A stretch of 64,000 nucleotides of DNA from Vanilla planifolia (lineage: Eukaryota > Streptophyta > Magnoliopsida > Asparagales > Orchidaceae): contig CM043868.1 of NCBI GenBank assembly GCA_023846275.1, positions 2,065,153-2,129,152 of the forward strand, read 5' to 3'. Position 1 is the stretch's first letter. Each line of letters starts with the position of its first letter. Positions 27,601-40,599 of the stretch are shown here, piece after piece. The position numbers were made by a program, and so were the translations under genes. The notes under the pieces were generated by a model. It did no database searches. It was not told the origin of the DNA and saw nothing but the letters and a program-made list of their open reading frames with translations.

Positions 27601-29906
27601 TAATCAAAATTCTCAATTATAAAAATTTTTAAGAGAAGAAAATTTTGGTATATAAAATATATTTATTTAAGTTTAAAATTATATTTATACAATTAAAATT
27701 GGATTATTAAATTCATGTGTATTTTATTATTATCCTAAAAAACATATCATTTCTAAAAATATTGGTACTTGCATTCAATATTATAATCTTTCATATGATC
27801 AATTATGTCATAACTGTATAAGATTTATTATTATCAAAACTAAGAAAAGTTCTTTAAATATATCTCACCTACATACTATGTTACTCTATCTTTTATTAAA
27901 TTTTCTCATGATTATGGATTGAAATATCTTTATATTATATCTATTACAAAATTTTTAAAAGCAACTATACAATCTATATTTGTGATAAGTATATGATTCA
28001 TTTGATATTTTCTAGTTTTGTTAAATATTTAAAAATTAATGTCATCACATATCTTAGACCATATGCATTACTTTTTATGATACAACTCAAATTGAAATCA
28101 CTTAAAACTATTATATCCTTTCTTATCCACTATGAAAGTTGCTGAGATAATACATAGTGTGATGTGATTAACATGCATAACAACAATTTTATCCTTGATT
28201 AAACTCTATACGTTTATCTAGTGTATAACACCTTATTTAAATTATTGTTATTAATCCAAATTATCAGCATATTATTTTATACTTATTAAAATTACTTTTC
28301 ATTAGCAATATTATCCTAAAAAACTAATAAATTTCTTTCATATGATCTGAACTTTTGGAGCTTTATAAACATATCCTCTTGAATTGATTCCTTTTAAGTT
28401 TGAACCAACCACATCACCAAAAGAAGAACTAAATGAATTTTTATTACCTTGGCAAATGTCTTGGCTCCAATTTGTGCTGCTTTATTAAGTATTAAAATTT
28501 CTCTACTTAAATAAAAAAAAAATTAATAATTTTAATTTTATTTGTATATAATATTTTTTAAAATTTTTAATTTTGAAAAATGTCAATCTTTTGACGCACT
28601 AGTTTAATTTATAAGCTCAAGAAATAAAAGATATACTCAATTAGATACTTTGAGATTTCAAGATGATAAGATACTAAATGAGTTAGTTAAAAAAAGTACC
28701 TAGTTTGATTGTTTAAATTTCATGTGACTAAAATACTATACTATTTAGGAGATAACTCATTTATAAAACTTTCATAGAGTCAAACTACATGATATCTTGA
28801 TCACTAAGAAAGATTTACAAGGCTTAACATCTAACATGATGAAGATATACCTTACTATAACTTCATAGTGCTACAATTCTCAAGATTAGGTGGACTAATA
28901 TATGATAAATTATAGTGAAATGTGGACAACGAGCTTATCAAAAATAACCCAATATATAAGAGATTTATTATAATGATCAATTCTAGACCTTATCATAAGA
29001 AACTCCCTCAAATGACTTATACAATGGTCCAATAAGGCTTTTTTATTATCATTATTATTGTTGAATTATAATCGGATGATTCTTATAGATTTTTTATTTT
29101 TTTATACATGTTTTCTCATTTATTTATTTTACTTTTATTATTTTATTATATTAAAATATATTTGTGTTCTCTTTGTGTTCATATAATCATTACAAATGTG
29201 TAAAAATAAGATTTTATTTTGACTTATAATTGAGAATCAAAACTAGAGAGTGTAAGAGATTTTCTCTACTCAAAGCATAGATTGACATTCATTCTCTTTT
29301 GTATTATGGTTTGAAACTATCTTGTTAATCAAATTATGATTTACATTTATCTTAATAATCACAATTGCATTATTGTTGTTTCTCTAATTAATGATCGATA
29401 AACCTAACACCACCATTTCATCACAAAAGTGCCTCCGTATTGTCGGTGACTAGCTTTGTTGATTATGCCTAAAATATTGGAAAAAATATTTCAAGCTGTG
29501 CTTAGCTTTTGACAAAGTTTTAGGTTATATTTAAGCCATTTTATATTGCATATTATGTCTCTATTTTTCTCTTTTAATTGTATTTAGTTAAATACAAAAG
29601 TAATTCTTTAAGATAATATCAATTAGAGGGAAGAGATATCACTTAAAATAGTGGTAGGTTTCCATTTTCTTATCAGTGTATACATTTAGGTTTAGCTTTT
29701 TGTCAAAGTAAAAAACTTATTTTATTACTCGTATAAAATATTATTTTCTATCCTCATCAGAGTATTTATATCTTTGTGCGATGAGATCATTCACATATCT
29801 GTGGATGTGGAGCAAGTCACATGGCCATGTCTCTAATTTGAAGTGGGAGGAAGACTTATGTCTCCTTGCTTGGCTATTTTGAAGTCTTCAATCAGCAATA
29901 TAGATG
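27601..29906. repeat. Unit A of the segmental direct duplication
   Basis: This 2.3 kb AT-rich flank of the LTR aligns with 33630-34198 plus 36385-38110 in the same orientation. Landmarks include 'atcacatatcttagaccatatgca' (28046 and 34070 areas), 'ccaaattatcagcatattat' (28257 and 36475) and 'aatgatcg' near 29390 and 37600. No coding region is visible. Unit A ends at 29906, where copy B is interrupted by plastid DNA. Confidence 0.75.
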
Positions 29907-31490
29907 ACACTATATCTTGATCTTTTCAGGAAAGTCTATGCATTGACCAATAGTGCACAGTAAAGAGAAACTTTGAAAAAAAAAGACGAGAACTTAACAA
30001 GTGCAAGAGAATTAGAGATCTAACATCCAAACGCTTTTTTATTTGTGAATGAAATCTAAGAGAAAATTTATAAATATAATATATTATGCATAAAAAATAT
30101 TTTGAAAAAATATTATGTATTTTACATTTCTTTCTTTTGTTGTTCAGGAAATTTTGATTTTTTTTAAAATTGAGTGTGTAAATGAATTTTTTTTTCAAAA
30201 TTTTTACATAATTTTTCTTAAAAAGTTTGAACAAAAAAAATCTAAAAAATGGAATAACAGTTGTTTTTTTCATGATATCAGCAGTGATTTTGTTTTCTAA
30301 AAACAACAATATTTTTTTAAACACTTACTAAGCTACATAAAAATATATTAGTTTTTGCAACAATGAAATAATTATAAAAGGCAATCAAACATTTTTTGTA
30401 TATTTATATTATTTTTGGATCGAATTCTCTTAAATTACTTGAATGTAGCTCAAATAATAGAACAAAAGAAGAATTAAAGCTATTTGGAATTATTTTAAAA
30501 AGTAATTATCATATGATAAAGCATGATGAGAAGTTTTATGAAAAATAGAACTTTTCGTATTAATAATAAAGAAGTTTAGACTTATCGTAGTTGACATAAA
30601 TAAAAATCAAAACAAAGCCACTTGCTTTGTGATCGAACGCCTATTGGTTATGCAAAAAACCAAAAATAAAAAACAAAAACAATCAAAACGCAGTTACATA
30701 AAAAAAAATTATAAAATTTATCTTCATTGTTCTGCCAACACAATGAAAATATGTTTTAATTATTTCATATTATCAATTATTTAAATAAAACTACTAAACA
30801 ACATACTATTAAATACATAAACTTTTAATAATTAGAATAATAATATTTTTTAATTAATTTATTTAATAACCATATAATATTTACTAATAATTATAATACA
30901 CCAGATGAGCATATCATCCCAACAATCAATCATTACACAATAGTATGTAGCTAGAATTATATATCAATTAATAATTCTTGATAAACAAATTGAAGTTCAT
31001 CACATTTATTGTCTTATGCAGTTAAACATTCTAAATGTTTGATTGAGTTGCCTTTCAATGCAATAGTGCATGTGTTTGTATCGTATTTGAGTTGTAAAAA
31101 TGTTTTTGTAAGCATTTTGGCTCAAAAGAAATTGTTTGCTTAGGATTTTTCAAAAATTGTTGAAAAGTTTCTTTTTTAATTTTAATGTTATTACATAATT
31201 TTATTCACATAATGTTATTATTTTAAAATTCTTTTATATCACTACAAAAAAGATGATAAAAAAATAAAAAATAGAATCCCAAAGGTGATGCAAAATCATG
31301 TTCATATAAGGAATAAGTGTATAATAATAAGGAACAAATAAAAAAATCTAAATCCTTCAAAATGTATTAATAGGAAGTTACACCAATAAAAATCATGGTC
31401 CAAGGTTAGACCAAACCCCATTGTTGCATTGAGTTGAACAAGTGGTCCATTCTATGCGACATCATCACATACTATACTTATGCTTTTCAC
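29907..31490. other. AT-rich intergenic DNA
   Basis: Very AT-rich. The one longer open frame on the minus strand (30324-29926) is rich in Lys, Phe, Ile and Leu, as expected from runs of A and T, has no recognisable domain and is not accepted as a gene. No RNA gene is seen. The first few hundred bases are the natural continuation of unit A and could be looked for beyond the plastid insert of unit B. Confidence 0.45.
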
Positions 31491-31749
31491 TATTATATGT
31501 ATTTAATTAAATACAAAAATAATTCTTTGAGAGGATATCAATTAGAGGGAAGTGACTCCACTTAAAATAGTGATAAGCTTCCTTCTCTTTATCATTGTAT
31601 ACATTTAGGTCTAGCTTGTTGTCAAAGTAGATAACTTATTTTATTATCCTTATAAAACACTCTTTGTTATCTTCATTAGAGTACTTATATCTTCATGTGA
31701 CCATGTTTTGTATAGATTGGTGGATGTGAAACAAGTCACATGATGACTA
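31491..31749. repeat. Third, partial copy of the duplicated unit end
   Basis: About 250 bases match 29575-29830 and 37790-38040 ('ttaaatacaaaa', 'atacatttaggt', 'tggatgtg'). It precedes the compact LTR element directly. Confidence 0.65.
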
Positions 31750-33629
31750 TTCTAATTTTCATATGCATTGTCATACACCTTTATAAATAAAAGAGTTGTA
31801 GAATGAATGATGAGGTTCATTTTGAGTTAATCTTATTTGTATTTGTTAGCTTAATTGTTTAAGTTAGTTTGGTGGCATACCTTTGAATTTGTGTTCGGTA
31901 AGTGAATAATTAATTTCTTCTTTATCTTTTCAAATTAATTTTCTCTTCATTTGAGCACTTTTATCATGCTCTGCATTCCATTTAACTCAAGAAATCATCT
32001 CATTTGAGCCAACTCTACTCGTATTGCAATTCTTCCATTTTTTGCTCTTATTATCGTAACTTTTACAAACGCACTACAAACTTAAAAATTCTACACCTCA
32101 AAAACCTCACCCGTGTTACCTGATTACATCACTGCTCCAGTCTATATGCCATACTTGGTCTCGTTCTTAATGAACATTGCCAATTCATCTTTTGTTTGAA
32201 TTTAAAATTTTACTTGCTCAAATCCCTCTGTTTCTACATGAATTAGTATTAGAGCACAACATTGTAGTTTTTCATTCACTACAGTGATCATGAAAGCCAA
32301 AGAAATTTCAAGGAATTTGTTACTCACAACACAATTTACACATTTGAGAAAAATAGTGGATACTATTATGTAAATAACAAAGTAATTTTAAGAAGAAATG
32401 CAGGAGATAAGACATAAGATACAAAGTAAATGATAAAAGTGGAGACAAAATCATACATCCAATGTGTAAAATATTGCTCTTCATCAATAAAAAAAATCAT
32501 TCCTCTTATTCAAAACATTAGTGAACAAGAAGACATCCAACCCAAAAAAAGTGATTAACAATATGGAGAAAATTCTCAAGATCTTTAGTTATCCTATGCT
32601 AAACAGCTATTATTGTTGCTTAAAAAAAAATTTTAAAGTGCATGTTATTTCTTCTAATGAACTCTTTAGTGCAAATCCTTCTCACAAATTTCTTGTAAGA
32701 TATAAATATCAATCCCTTATTGAAGATTCTTTGTTAACAATGGAAAAGCAAAACAAATTGGCATCACAATTACAACTAGGATACATCAACTCAAACTTTG
32801 CATAGTCGAGTTTCTTTTGATAGAGGGGAAATGATGTAGAATAACAAGAGGATATGAGCATGAAACAAAAGAATGGTAAAGACTAGATGCAAAACAAAAT
32901 TATTATCACAGATCTATCACATGAACCATGATGAAGGGAGCTTGTTTTGAGCCTAAGGAAGCTAGTTTTAGACCAACAAGGGAAGCTCTTATTGAATATT
33001 TTATAAACATTTTTACCAACATTTTTCTTTTGTTTAGATAGCTTCTAGATGCAACATTGATTAGGTCTAGGTTTTAGATGGTTGTTATTAGCTGTTAGTT
33101 AGGTATTAATTTTTGTATATACATTTATGGTTGTAATTTATTATAGATTTGATATACACCTCTATAAATAGAGAAAGTTATAAAATGAATAATAATCTTT
33201 GGTTGGATTTGAGTTAATCTTATCTCAACTTGGTGGCTTGAGTATTTGAGTTGTATGACTTACTTTGTTTTCATTTTGATTTTTAAAATCTTGTTTTCTT
33301 CTTTATTTTTTCAATTTTATTTTTTTTTGAGCATTTTTACCAAACTCTTTTTTCTCTTTAACTTAAGCAATCACCTTATTCCATCTCACTCCATTTTCAT
33401 TATACTTCTTTCATTTTTTTCCATGAGTATTGAAGTAGTTATTATAGCTTATGCACATATGCTATCTACCTACCAATTATATACCTAGAGGACCTCACAT
33501 GCACTACCTTCTTATGTCACTTCTCTTATCTATATGTCAAACTAGGCCTTGTGTAGAATGAATAGTGTCAGCTCATCTTTCCTTCAAATTTAAGCTTTGA
33601 CTTGTCCAAATCCCTCTCTTTCTACACCA
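31750..33629 (+). mobile_element. Compact LTR retroelement (TRIM- or LARD-like), fossil
   Basis: A 5' LTR (31750-32240, its first part missing) is followed by a tRNA-Met-like primer site (TAGTATTAGAGCA at 32244-32256), an internal region of only about 560 bases, a polypurine tract (AGAGGGGAAA near 32823) and a 3' LTR of about 800 bp (32832-33629). The internal region has a 94-residue open stretch (32521-32805) with no catalytic motif and no room for pol. It is either a deletion derivative or a non-autonomous element of the same family as the LTRs at 5.2-6.0 and 26.0-27.6 kb. The LTRs are clearly diverged, so it is old. Confidence 0.65.
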
Positions 33630-34198
33630 CAATCAAACTTTTAAATTATAAAAACTTTTTAGAGAAGCAAATTTTGGTATATAAACTATATTTTTTAAGT
33701 TTAAAATTATTTTTATACGTTTAAAATAAGATTATTGAAATCTTGTGTATTTTATTATTATCTTAAATAACTATCATTCCTAAAATATATTGATACTTGC
33801 ATTCAATATCATAATATTTCATATGATCAATTTGTCACAATTACATAAGATTCTATTATTATCAAAGCTAAGAAAAAGTTTCTAAGTACATCTTATGTAT
33901 TTACTATGTTACTTCATCTTTTATCAAATTTTCTCATGATTATGGATTGAAATACCTTTGTATTATATCTATTACAGAAGTTTTAAAGAGACTATACAAT
34001 TTATATTCATGATAATTATATCATTAATTTGACATTGAATATTTTTGTTTAATATTTAAAAATTAACGTCATCACATATCTTAGACCATATGCAATTATC
34101 TTTTATGATACAACTCAAGTTGAAATCACTTAAAACTATAATATCCTTTCTTATCCATTATAAAAGTTATTGAGATAATATTTAATATACTATGATTA
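33630..34198. repeat. Unit B of the direct duplication, first part
   Basis: It aligns with 27601-28165 of unit A in the same orientation, then is interrupted by a 2.2 kb insertion absent from unit A. There is no coding content. Confidence 0.7.
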
Positions 34199-36384
34199 TG
34201 TTGGGCCACCATTTTGTTTGATGAATCAAGCCTTAAATTTCTAGTATTTTATTCTATTAAGCTTGTTTAGTATGAAACAAGTTTACATATAAAAAACAAG
34301 TCATATACTTTTGAAGATGGAGAACTAATGATCTTTAAAATACCTTGAAGTATTTAGTAAGTATCAAAGATTGAAAACATGTACATTAGCTTTCATAAGA
34401 TTTTCTTTTACTATGAAATAGAATGTTATTTATTGATTTTATGACACTCTCATTTAGTATCAATTTTAAATCATATTCGAGCATCAAATTGTTCAATGAT
34501 GTTCTTAATTTAGAAAATAAATAATATTTTATTTTTGAATCCCATAATTTTTTTCATATTAGTTTGTTTGTTAAACCTTAATTAAATTAAAAATCTAGTT
34601 CTATTAAATTTTTCATAATTAAAGTTATAAGAAATTATGTAACATCGCAGCTTATATCCATATGCAAAACTCTTGAGCTGGGCAAGCCCAAGGGAGCACT
34701 CGCAAGCTTCTAGTCAGAAAATAATCAAAACCAAATCAAGTCGAGCCCATTCTAATTGACAACAAATTCCTAAACCAGATTGGGTTAAGGCATTGGATTG
34801 AACCAGGGTGCACTCGACCAAGTATACAGGGTCGGGTCAAACTTATATAAACTTGTATGTTACTGGTACTTACAGGTAATGAATTCCCAAGTGCACAAGG
34901 GGGAGCTAGCCTCAATTATACTTGAATGTTACTCTTATACGAATGCATATAAAGTTCAAATACTTTTCCTTCTTTACAATGTGGAACTAAATCCCTTGTG
35001 TCAATCTGCATCAAAAATTGAGAGCTCAGCACTATCCGATAGTGTACTTTCGTGATCACATAATAGAGCTTGCCCTTGCATTATTAATTAGTGATGATCA
35101 TCCATCCCACAGTCTGTTAGATCTCTTATATCTAATGGTGATTACAAATTTCATTGATTTCATATGATTTATCCTTAGATCTGATGGTTGCAGCTTCATC
35201 CTAACTTATCAGATGACTAGAATTCTTTTTACTTTATCCTTGAAATGTACAACTCTTAATTATCTTGTTTGAATTTTATAGCTATGATCTACTCTGATTT
35301 TACCATTGTTGAATTGAATAATGTAAATCTTATCCCACTTAATCGAATTGCCAGAATCTAATCCAACTTTATCCAACTGCTTAGAACTCATTCATCTTTT
35401 CAACATTTGATCAAATAGTCGAGATCTCCTCTAAGTTGATATAACAGTTTAGTCAATCTTGCCTAATGGCAAGATAACTAGTTGTTATATATACCATTGT
35501 AGTAGCCATTTTAGAATATTTTCTAAGACATGTAAAGAAGCATTTTAGACTATTTGGAAGCAGCTTTTCAAATAGCTTTTGCTTGTCTTTCTAATGATTA
35601 TAACCAAAATGTTTCTATAAATACCTAATCATTATGAATAAAATCACTAATGAATGTGAATAAGATTTTAACAACTCAAAGAGGGGTTGCATCATATTTT
35701 GCTGTCATAAATTTCTTCTAGCAGCACATAATGGCTTACAACTATTTAAAATTTCAAATTCTTCTAGCAAAGTCTAATTCTTCTAAGCTTTTATTTTCTC
35801 AATTCTTCTTATAATTTAAAGCTTTTTGTGCCTTTCTATATTCATCAACAAGCATGAAAAAATTTATAAAATTTTATCAAAAAAATGTTTATTATTTGTA
35901 TTCGTGTTTTTTTTTGTTAAGCAGTTCAACATTTGTGAAAACCTAAGTTTGATTTAATCTTGTAAAAAATCAAGGGTTAAACATCAAAAACCTTAGATTA
36001 TAGTTGAACCAGCAAAAGCTAGTAGATTAGAAGAGAATCATAGGAAAAAAACCTCTAGTAGGTTGGAAGTGAACCATAAAAAAACCTCAAATTATAATTC
36101 TTTTAGTAGTGAAGTTTTTTCAAACCTTAATTGAGGGGTGGACGTAAATTTTGTTTGAATCGAATCACCTAAAAATTATGATGTATCATTCCAACTTTTA
36201 TTTTTATTTTTATTAATCATAAAAATTATAAATTTAATATATTTATAAATTAAAAGTTCTCTACTAACATAAAATTATTTTTATAAAAGAATTTTTGAAA
36301 AATAAAGATAATCAAAATTAATAAAAATATTTTAAAACCCACAAGCCCCTCTTGTAAAATTTGTGCACTTGTTTTAACTCAACA
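34199..36384. mobile_element. 2.2 kb insertion, LTR-like ends, unclassified
   Basis: This segment interrupts unit B relative to unit A. It begins TGTTGGG and ends CTCAACA, a TGTTG...CAACA arrangement common for Copia LTRs. It holds a TATA-like 'ctataaatacc' near 35615 and a 'tgtaacatcgcagc' phrase near 34640. I cannot identify a clean target-site duplication. It may be a solo LTR, possibly with a smaller insertion inside. The 85-residue open frame at 34798-35055 has no recognised domain. Confidence 0.4.
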
Positions 36385-38110
36385 TGAACTTGCATAATAA
36401 TAATTTTACCCATGATTAAACTTGATTTAAGTTTAGCTACTATTTAATACTTTAATTAAGTTATTGCTATTAATCCAAATTATCAGCATATTATTTTTTT
36501 CTTGTTGAAAATAATTTTCATTAGCAATATTATCCAAAAATATCTAATATATTTCTTTCATGTGACTCTGAATGCTTGGAGCTATCCTCTTGAATCAATT
36601 CCTTTTAAGTTTGAACCAACAAGATCACCAAAAGATAAAATAAATGAATTTTTTATTACCTCTGCAAACGTCTTATCTCCAATTTGTGATCCATTATTAA
36701 GTATTAGAACTTCTCTACTTCCATATAATTTTTTTAATATTATTTATTTTATTTTTACAAAGTATTTAATATAATTTTTAATTTTGAAAATGTATAACTT
36801 TCGGCACATTAGTTTCATTTATAGTTTCAAGAAATAGAAGATAGACAATTAGATATTTTGAGCTTTCAAGATGATAAGCTACCAAATTAGTGTATTAAAA
36901 AAATACCTAATTTGATTGTTTAAATTTCATGTGACTAAAACACTATACTAGTTAGTAAGTAGATAACTCATTTATAAAACTTTCAGAGTCAAACTGCATG
37001 ATATCTTGATCACTAAGAAGGGCTTATAATGGCTAATATCTAACCTAATAAAGATATCGAAACTATAACTTCATAGAGTTACATTTCTAGAGGTTAATTG
37101 GACTAATGCAGGATAAATTGTATTAAATTGAGGACATCAAGCTTATTAAAAAGAACCCAATATATAAGAGATTTAGTATCATTATCAATTCTAGACCATA
37201 TCAAAAGAAAATCCCTCAAATAGCTTATATAATAATTCAATTTGGCTTTTTTATTATCATTAATTGTTATTGAATTATAATCGAAAGAGACTTTTATAGA
37301 TTTCTTATTTGTTTATGCATATTTTCACAATTAGTTTTTTAATTTTGTTATTTTATTATATTAAAAGATATTTGTGATCTCTTTGTATGCATATAATGAT
37401 TGCAAATGAGTAAAAATAAGATTTTATTTTGACTTTTAATTGAGAATTGAAACTAGAGAGTATAAAAGATTTTTTTTACGATAATCATTGATTAACATTC
37501 ATTCTCTTTTGTATTATGGTTTGAAACTATCTATTTAATCAAATTGTGATTTATATTGATCTTGATAATCACATTTGCATTATCTTCGTTTCTCTAATTA
37601 ATGATCGGCATACCTAACACCACCATTTCATACAAAAATTGACTCAGCATTGCCACTAACTAGCTTTGTTGATTATCCCTAAAATATTTGGAAAAATATT
37701 TCAAACTATTTTTAAAGAGCTTTTGAGAAAAAAATTTTCTATATTTAAGACATTTGACCTCACATACTATCTTTATTTTTCACTTTTATTTGTACTTAGT
37801 TAAATACAAAAGTATTTCTTTAAGAGAATATACATTAGATAGAAAGGATGCCACTTAAAATAGTGATGAGTGTCCATTTCCATATCAATGTACATATTTA
37901 TGTCTAGCTTGTTGTCAAACTTGTTTCATTACTCTTATAAAGTACTCTTTGTTATTCTCATTAGATATTTAGATCTTTGTGCAATGAGGTCATGCACATA
38001 CCCATGGATGTGGAACAAGTAACATCATGATGACACTAATTTGAAATGGGATGAGGACTTGTGTCTCCTAACTTAGCAAATTTGAAGACTTCAATTAACA
38101 GTGTAAATGA
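36385..38110. repeat. Unit B of the direct duplication, second part
   Basis: It aligns with about 28170-29906 of unit A. The alignment runs to 'gtaaatga' at 38110 against 'atagatga' at 29906 and then stops abruptly where plastid-type sequence begins. Confidence 0.75.
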
Positions 38111-39490
38111 TCGAATAAGTCCAATCAATCAAAACCAGTCGATCTAGTGGACTTATTCAATTGATTATTGGAATTTTTGTATCAGGATAAATCGAAATCA
38201 AATGATTCGGATCAATCGAAATCAGATGATTCGAATTAATCGAAATCAGATGATTTGGATCAATCGAAATCAGATGATCAGATCAATCGAAATCAGATGA
38301 TTTCGATTAATCGAAATCAGAGAAGTCAGATAGATCAGATGATTTTGATCAATTGAAATCAGATAATTCAGATAGATTAGATGATTCTGATAGATCTGAT
38401 AAGTCCGATTAATCGAAATCAAATGATTGGAATTATGATTTTGATTCATTGAATCATCTCAAGGAATTTAATGATTCGAATTGTTATTATGATATTTATT
38501 CCAATCCATCAAATTATTGTTTCGATCAATCAAATGATTTCAATAGATCTAATAAGTCCAATCAATCGGAATCAGATGATTCCAATCAATTAGAATCTAA
38601 TAAGTTCGATCAATTGGAATCGGATGATCCTGATAGCTCCAATAAATCTGATCACTCGGATAGATTCGATACTTCGAAATTCAAACATTTCTGGGTCCTA
38701 TGCGAGAATTGTTGGATAGTGAATCATAAAAGATTTTTGAGGAAAAGAATGAATATTTATGAACACTGTGGATTTTATTTGAAAATGAGTAGTTCAAATA
38801 GAATCCAACTTCTTCTAGATCCTGGCACTTAGGAGCCTATATATGAAGATCTGGTCACTATAGACATAGACCCCATTGAATTTTATTCAGAGGATGACCC
38901 TTATATAGATTGCATTCATCTTTGTCAAAAAATCAAATTTAATAGAAGCGATCCAAATAAGCATAGGTTGACTAGATATTATTCCCATAGCAATTGGAGG
39001 TATGGAATATGAGTTTATAGCAGATAGTATGGGATCCATCGTAGGTGAGAAAATCACTCATTTGATTGAGTATGCTACAAATAAATCTATACCTATCATT
39101 ATTGTGTGTGCTTCTAGAGAAGCCTGCATGCAAGAAGGGAATTTGAACTTGCTGCAAATGGCTAAAATATCTTCTGCTACATATGAGTATCAATTAAATA
39201 AAAAGTTATTCTATATATCAATCGTTACATCTCCTACAACTGGTGGAGTTATGACAAGTTTTGGTATGTTGGGAGATATCATTATTGCTGAACCTAATGC
39301 CTTCATCGCATTTACTGGGAAAAGAGTAATTGAAGAAACATTGAAAAAGCCAGTACCTGAAGGTGTACAAGAAACTGAGTATTTATTCATTAAGGGCTCA
39401 TTCGATCCAATCATACCACATAAGCTTTTAAAAGTTTTTTTGAGTGAATTACTTCAACTACATGGGTACCTTCCTCCTCCTTTGAATTAA
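38111..39490 (+). pseudogene. accD: accD pseudogene, acetyl-CoA carboxylase carboxyltransferase beta subunit
   Basis: The plastid protein is the beta-carboxyltransferase subunit of acetyl-CoA carboxylase, which makes malonyl-CoA for fatty acid synthesis. Here the Ser/Asp-rich variable region (38180-38680) is followed by the zinc-finger region: 'CENC' is kept, but the third Cys is Tyr ('IYEHC'). Stops then follow, including TAG in 'DPGT' followed by a stop, where family members have Trp. The catalytic part is open at 39002-39490 ('[17 protein letters not shown]', 'TSPTTGGV', '[11 protein letters not shown]'). '[12 protein letters not shown]' has replaced the oxyanion-hole Gly-Gly/Ala-Arg motif (CASGGARMQEG). 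The N-terminus is missing at the NUPT edge. It is a dead copy. Confidence 0.95.
38180..38430 (+). repeat. 24-bp minisatellite in the accD 5' region
   Basis: The string ATCGAAATCA recurs at 38191, 38215, 38239, 38263, 38286 and 38310, a 24-base period, then in decayed form to about 38425. Because 24 is divisible by 3 the repeat keeps frame, encoding an eight-residue Asp/Ser/Gln/Lys unit. Ser/Asp/Asn-rich, length-variable stretches before the zinc finger are usual in plastid accD. The array may therefore be inherited from the donor plastome, with further decay after transfer. Confidence 0.9.
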
Positions 39491-40048
39491 GATTCACAAA
39501 AAAAAGATTTGAAAAAAATATTTAACTTATTCATTGAAAAATGGCAGTATAGCACACTCAGTTCAATTATTTTTATTTCTTTTTCATTGGAATAAAAAAG
39601 AATAAAAAACAAAATTTGAAAGAAGATGATTCCTTTGGTAACATCAGTAAATGGAACAACAGAGAATCAATCTCAAATCAAATTAGAAGAATATAATATA
39701 TCATAATATAGAAGATAAGTTATTTCTATTTACACAAAATCTGCAATTTGAGCTAGGAATCCATTTTTGTTGGATCAGATTTGTTAAAGTTGAGAATACA
39801 TAAGAAGCTCTTTCTTCTATCATCTATCTTTTCTTGTTTTGAAAGAAAAGTTAGATGGGAGAAGACAAATCCAATTTAGGAAAACAGATTTACATGCATA
39901 TTCGTTCTACATTGCCATTGCTTGTACTTATTGATTCAATTTGAGATTTCATAGAATGTAAAGATTCATCTTTATATTAATATTAATATTAATTAGAATA
40001 AGTATACAATAAGTAAAAATATGGAATTGAGGTACCCATTATATGATA

Positions 40049-40141
40049 ATGATAGATTTGAACTTTCCCTCTATTTTTGTTCCTTTAGTGAGCCTAGTCT
40101 TTCCAGCAATTGCAATGGTTTCTTTATCTCTATATGTATAA
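40049..40141 (+). pseudogene. psaI: psaI copy, photosystem I subunit VIII, C-terminus lost
   Basis: This 30-codon frame starts [14 protein letters not shown] and continues 'LVFPAIAM', matching PsaI, a 36-residue single-helix subunit of photosystem I. It ends at a stop after 'LYV', where the family continues with about six basic residues. Start choice follows the family. Position between accD and ycf4 is as in plastomes. Confidence 0.9.
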
Positions 40142-40599
40142 AGAAATAAAATTTTATAAATAAGGTATTCACTTTCTTTCAAAAGTGGGTCATCATATAG
40201 ATATCTTTTGAGTGTAATATGGGGAGAGATACAAAATGTGTCCTTTTCGAAAACAAAAGTAAGAATTTTTATGTTTTTTAGGTCAATGCATAATATCATA
40301 ATATACTATAATATACGCATTTGTACATGTATATGCGGTTATAGCTTATTCAATTATATTTAATTAAGTAATTGAATGAAAATTCAATTGAAAATGATCA
40401 ACAAATAATTTTGGAAAATATTTGAAATAGAAAGTCAATGTATCTTACAAATTCTTACGAACGGTTCACATCAGAATATTGCTAGTCAATGAAAATTACT
40501 TAGGGGGGATCAAGCAAGAAAATTAAAGTCAAATCCATTTATATTATTCTCTTAATTCCAATCAAATACAACTAGCATATAATTATAGATAGTCTTAGC

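Noticed and set aside
29926-30324. 132-codon minus-strand open frame
   Set aside because: Its Lys/Phe/Ile/Leu-rich composition follows A- and T-runs. It has no domain, signal or paralogue with a conserved frame.
34798-35055. 85-codon open frame inside the 2.2 kb insertion
   Set aside because: No recognisable domain, and it lies in a probable LTR.
38180-38430. CRISPR-like array
   Set aside because: The units are contiguous 24-base repeats without spacers, in the acidic region of accD.
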